A stretch of DNA of 6,063 bases. It comes from Deltaproteobacteria bacterium. GTDB lineage: Bacteria; Desulfobacterota; Desulfuromonadia; Geobacterales; Geobacteraceae. The translations under genes were made by a program, and so were the position numbers. Position 1 is the stretch's first letter. Every line of letters starts with the position of its first letter. The notes under the pieces are model-generated. The model did not search any database. It worked only from the letters and a program-made list of their open reading frames with translations, and was not told the DNA's origin. Location: NCBI GenBank assembly GCA_021810985.1, contig JAJZQA010000165.1:1-6063 (forward strand). The letters run 5' to 3'. Positions 5,969 to 6,063 of this stretch are shown piece by piece.

Positions 5969-6063
5969 ATGAAAAGATTGTTACTTGTTATTCCCTTGCT
6001 TGGACTGGCAGGTTGTTCCGCATTCAGCACAAAGGGACCTTTCCCTCTGAAGGAAACAAGTCC
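5969..6063 (+). CDS. Lipoprotein, N-terminal part (3' end outside window)
   Basis: The frame starts at ATG 5969 with a perfect GGAGG (5960-5964) 4 nt upstream and runs off the right edge after 31 codons. Residues 1-15 form a lipoprotein signal peptide: Lys2/Arg3, a hydrophobic core LLLVIPLLG, and the lipobox LAGC with Cys16 as the lipidated residue. After the Cys come Ser-Ala, with no Asp at +2, so in a diderm the Lol rule would favour the outer membrane. The mature part visible (about 16 residues, FSTKGPFPLKETS) is too short to assign a family. An outer-membrane lipoprotein such as MlaA would suit the context, but nothing in the visible residues shows this. A terminator and a candidate promoter upstream suggest separate transcription from mlaC. 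Confidence 0.8.
   Translation, partial: MKRLLLVIPLLGLAGCSAFSTKGPFPLKETS

Noticed and set aside
1..6063. CRISPR arrays, insertion sequences, tRNA or rRNA genes
   Set aside because: No repeated spacer pattern, transposase frame, terminal repeats or recognisable RNA gene was seen; the region looks like ordinary chromosomal envelope genes.

Overview
The window reads as chromosomal DNA of a diderm (Gram-negative) bacterium of moderately high GC. All supported genes lie on the + strand. A hopanoid glycosyltransferase gene next to a YtqB/MnmM-type methyltransferase gene, followed by an Mla-type lipid transport operon, fits Desulfuromonadia/Geobacter-like 'deltaproteobacteria' best. That placement is inference from gene content; no rRNA or other marker is present.

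Layout. (1) 1-284: the C-terminal end of a class I SAM-dependent methyltransferase of the YtqB/MnmM family, cut by the window edge. (2) 326-1471: hpnI, a membrane-bound GT21-type glycosyltransferase of hopanoid head-group synthesis. (3) 1472-1662: a non-coding gap with a weak hairpin and a plausible sigma70 promoter (-10 TATACT), which starts the next unit. (4) 1663-5722: five tightly spaced genes, mlaE (permease), mlaF (ATPase), mlaD (MCE protein), a TolC-family outer-membrane channel, and mlaC (periplasmic lipid carrier). (5) 5762-5797: a strong intrinsic terminator closes the operon. (6) 5798-5968: a leader with an extended -10 promoter candidate. (7) 5969-end: the start of a lipoprotein gene, cut by the right edge.

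How the parts work together. MlaE, MlaF and MlaD would form the inner-membrane MCE-ABC transporter for phospholipids, and MlaC would carry lipid across the periplasm. The order differs from the enterobacterial mlaFEDCB operon: there is no mlaB, the permease gene comes first, and a complete TolC-fold outer-membrane gene sits between mlaD and mlaC. This suggests that an outer-membrane channel serves, or is co-expressed with, the lipid transport machine. MlaD also stops just after its MCE domain and lacks the C-terminal tail of the E. coli protein. The neighbouring hpnI makes glycosylated hopanoids, so the region as a whole concerns envelope lipids.

The most interesting point is the MCE-ABC/TolC/MlaC gene set. 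The individual families are known. I cannot tell from sequence alone whether this combination has been characterised.
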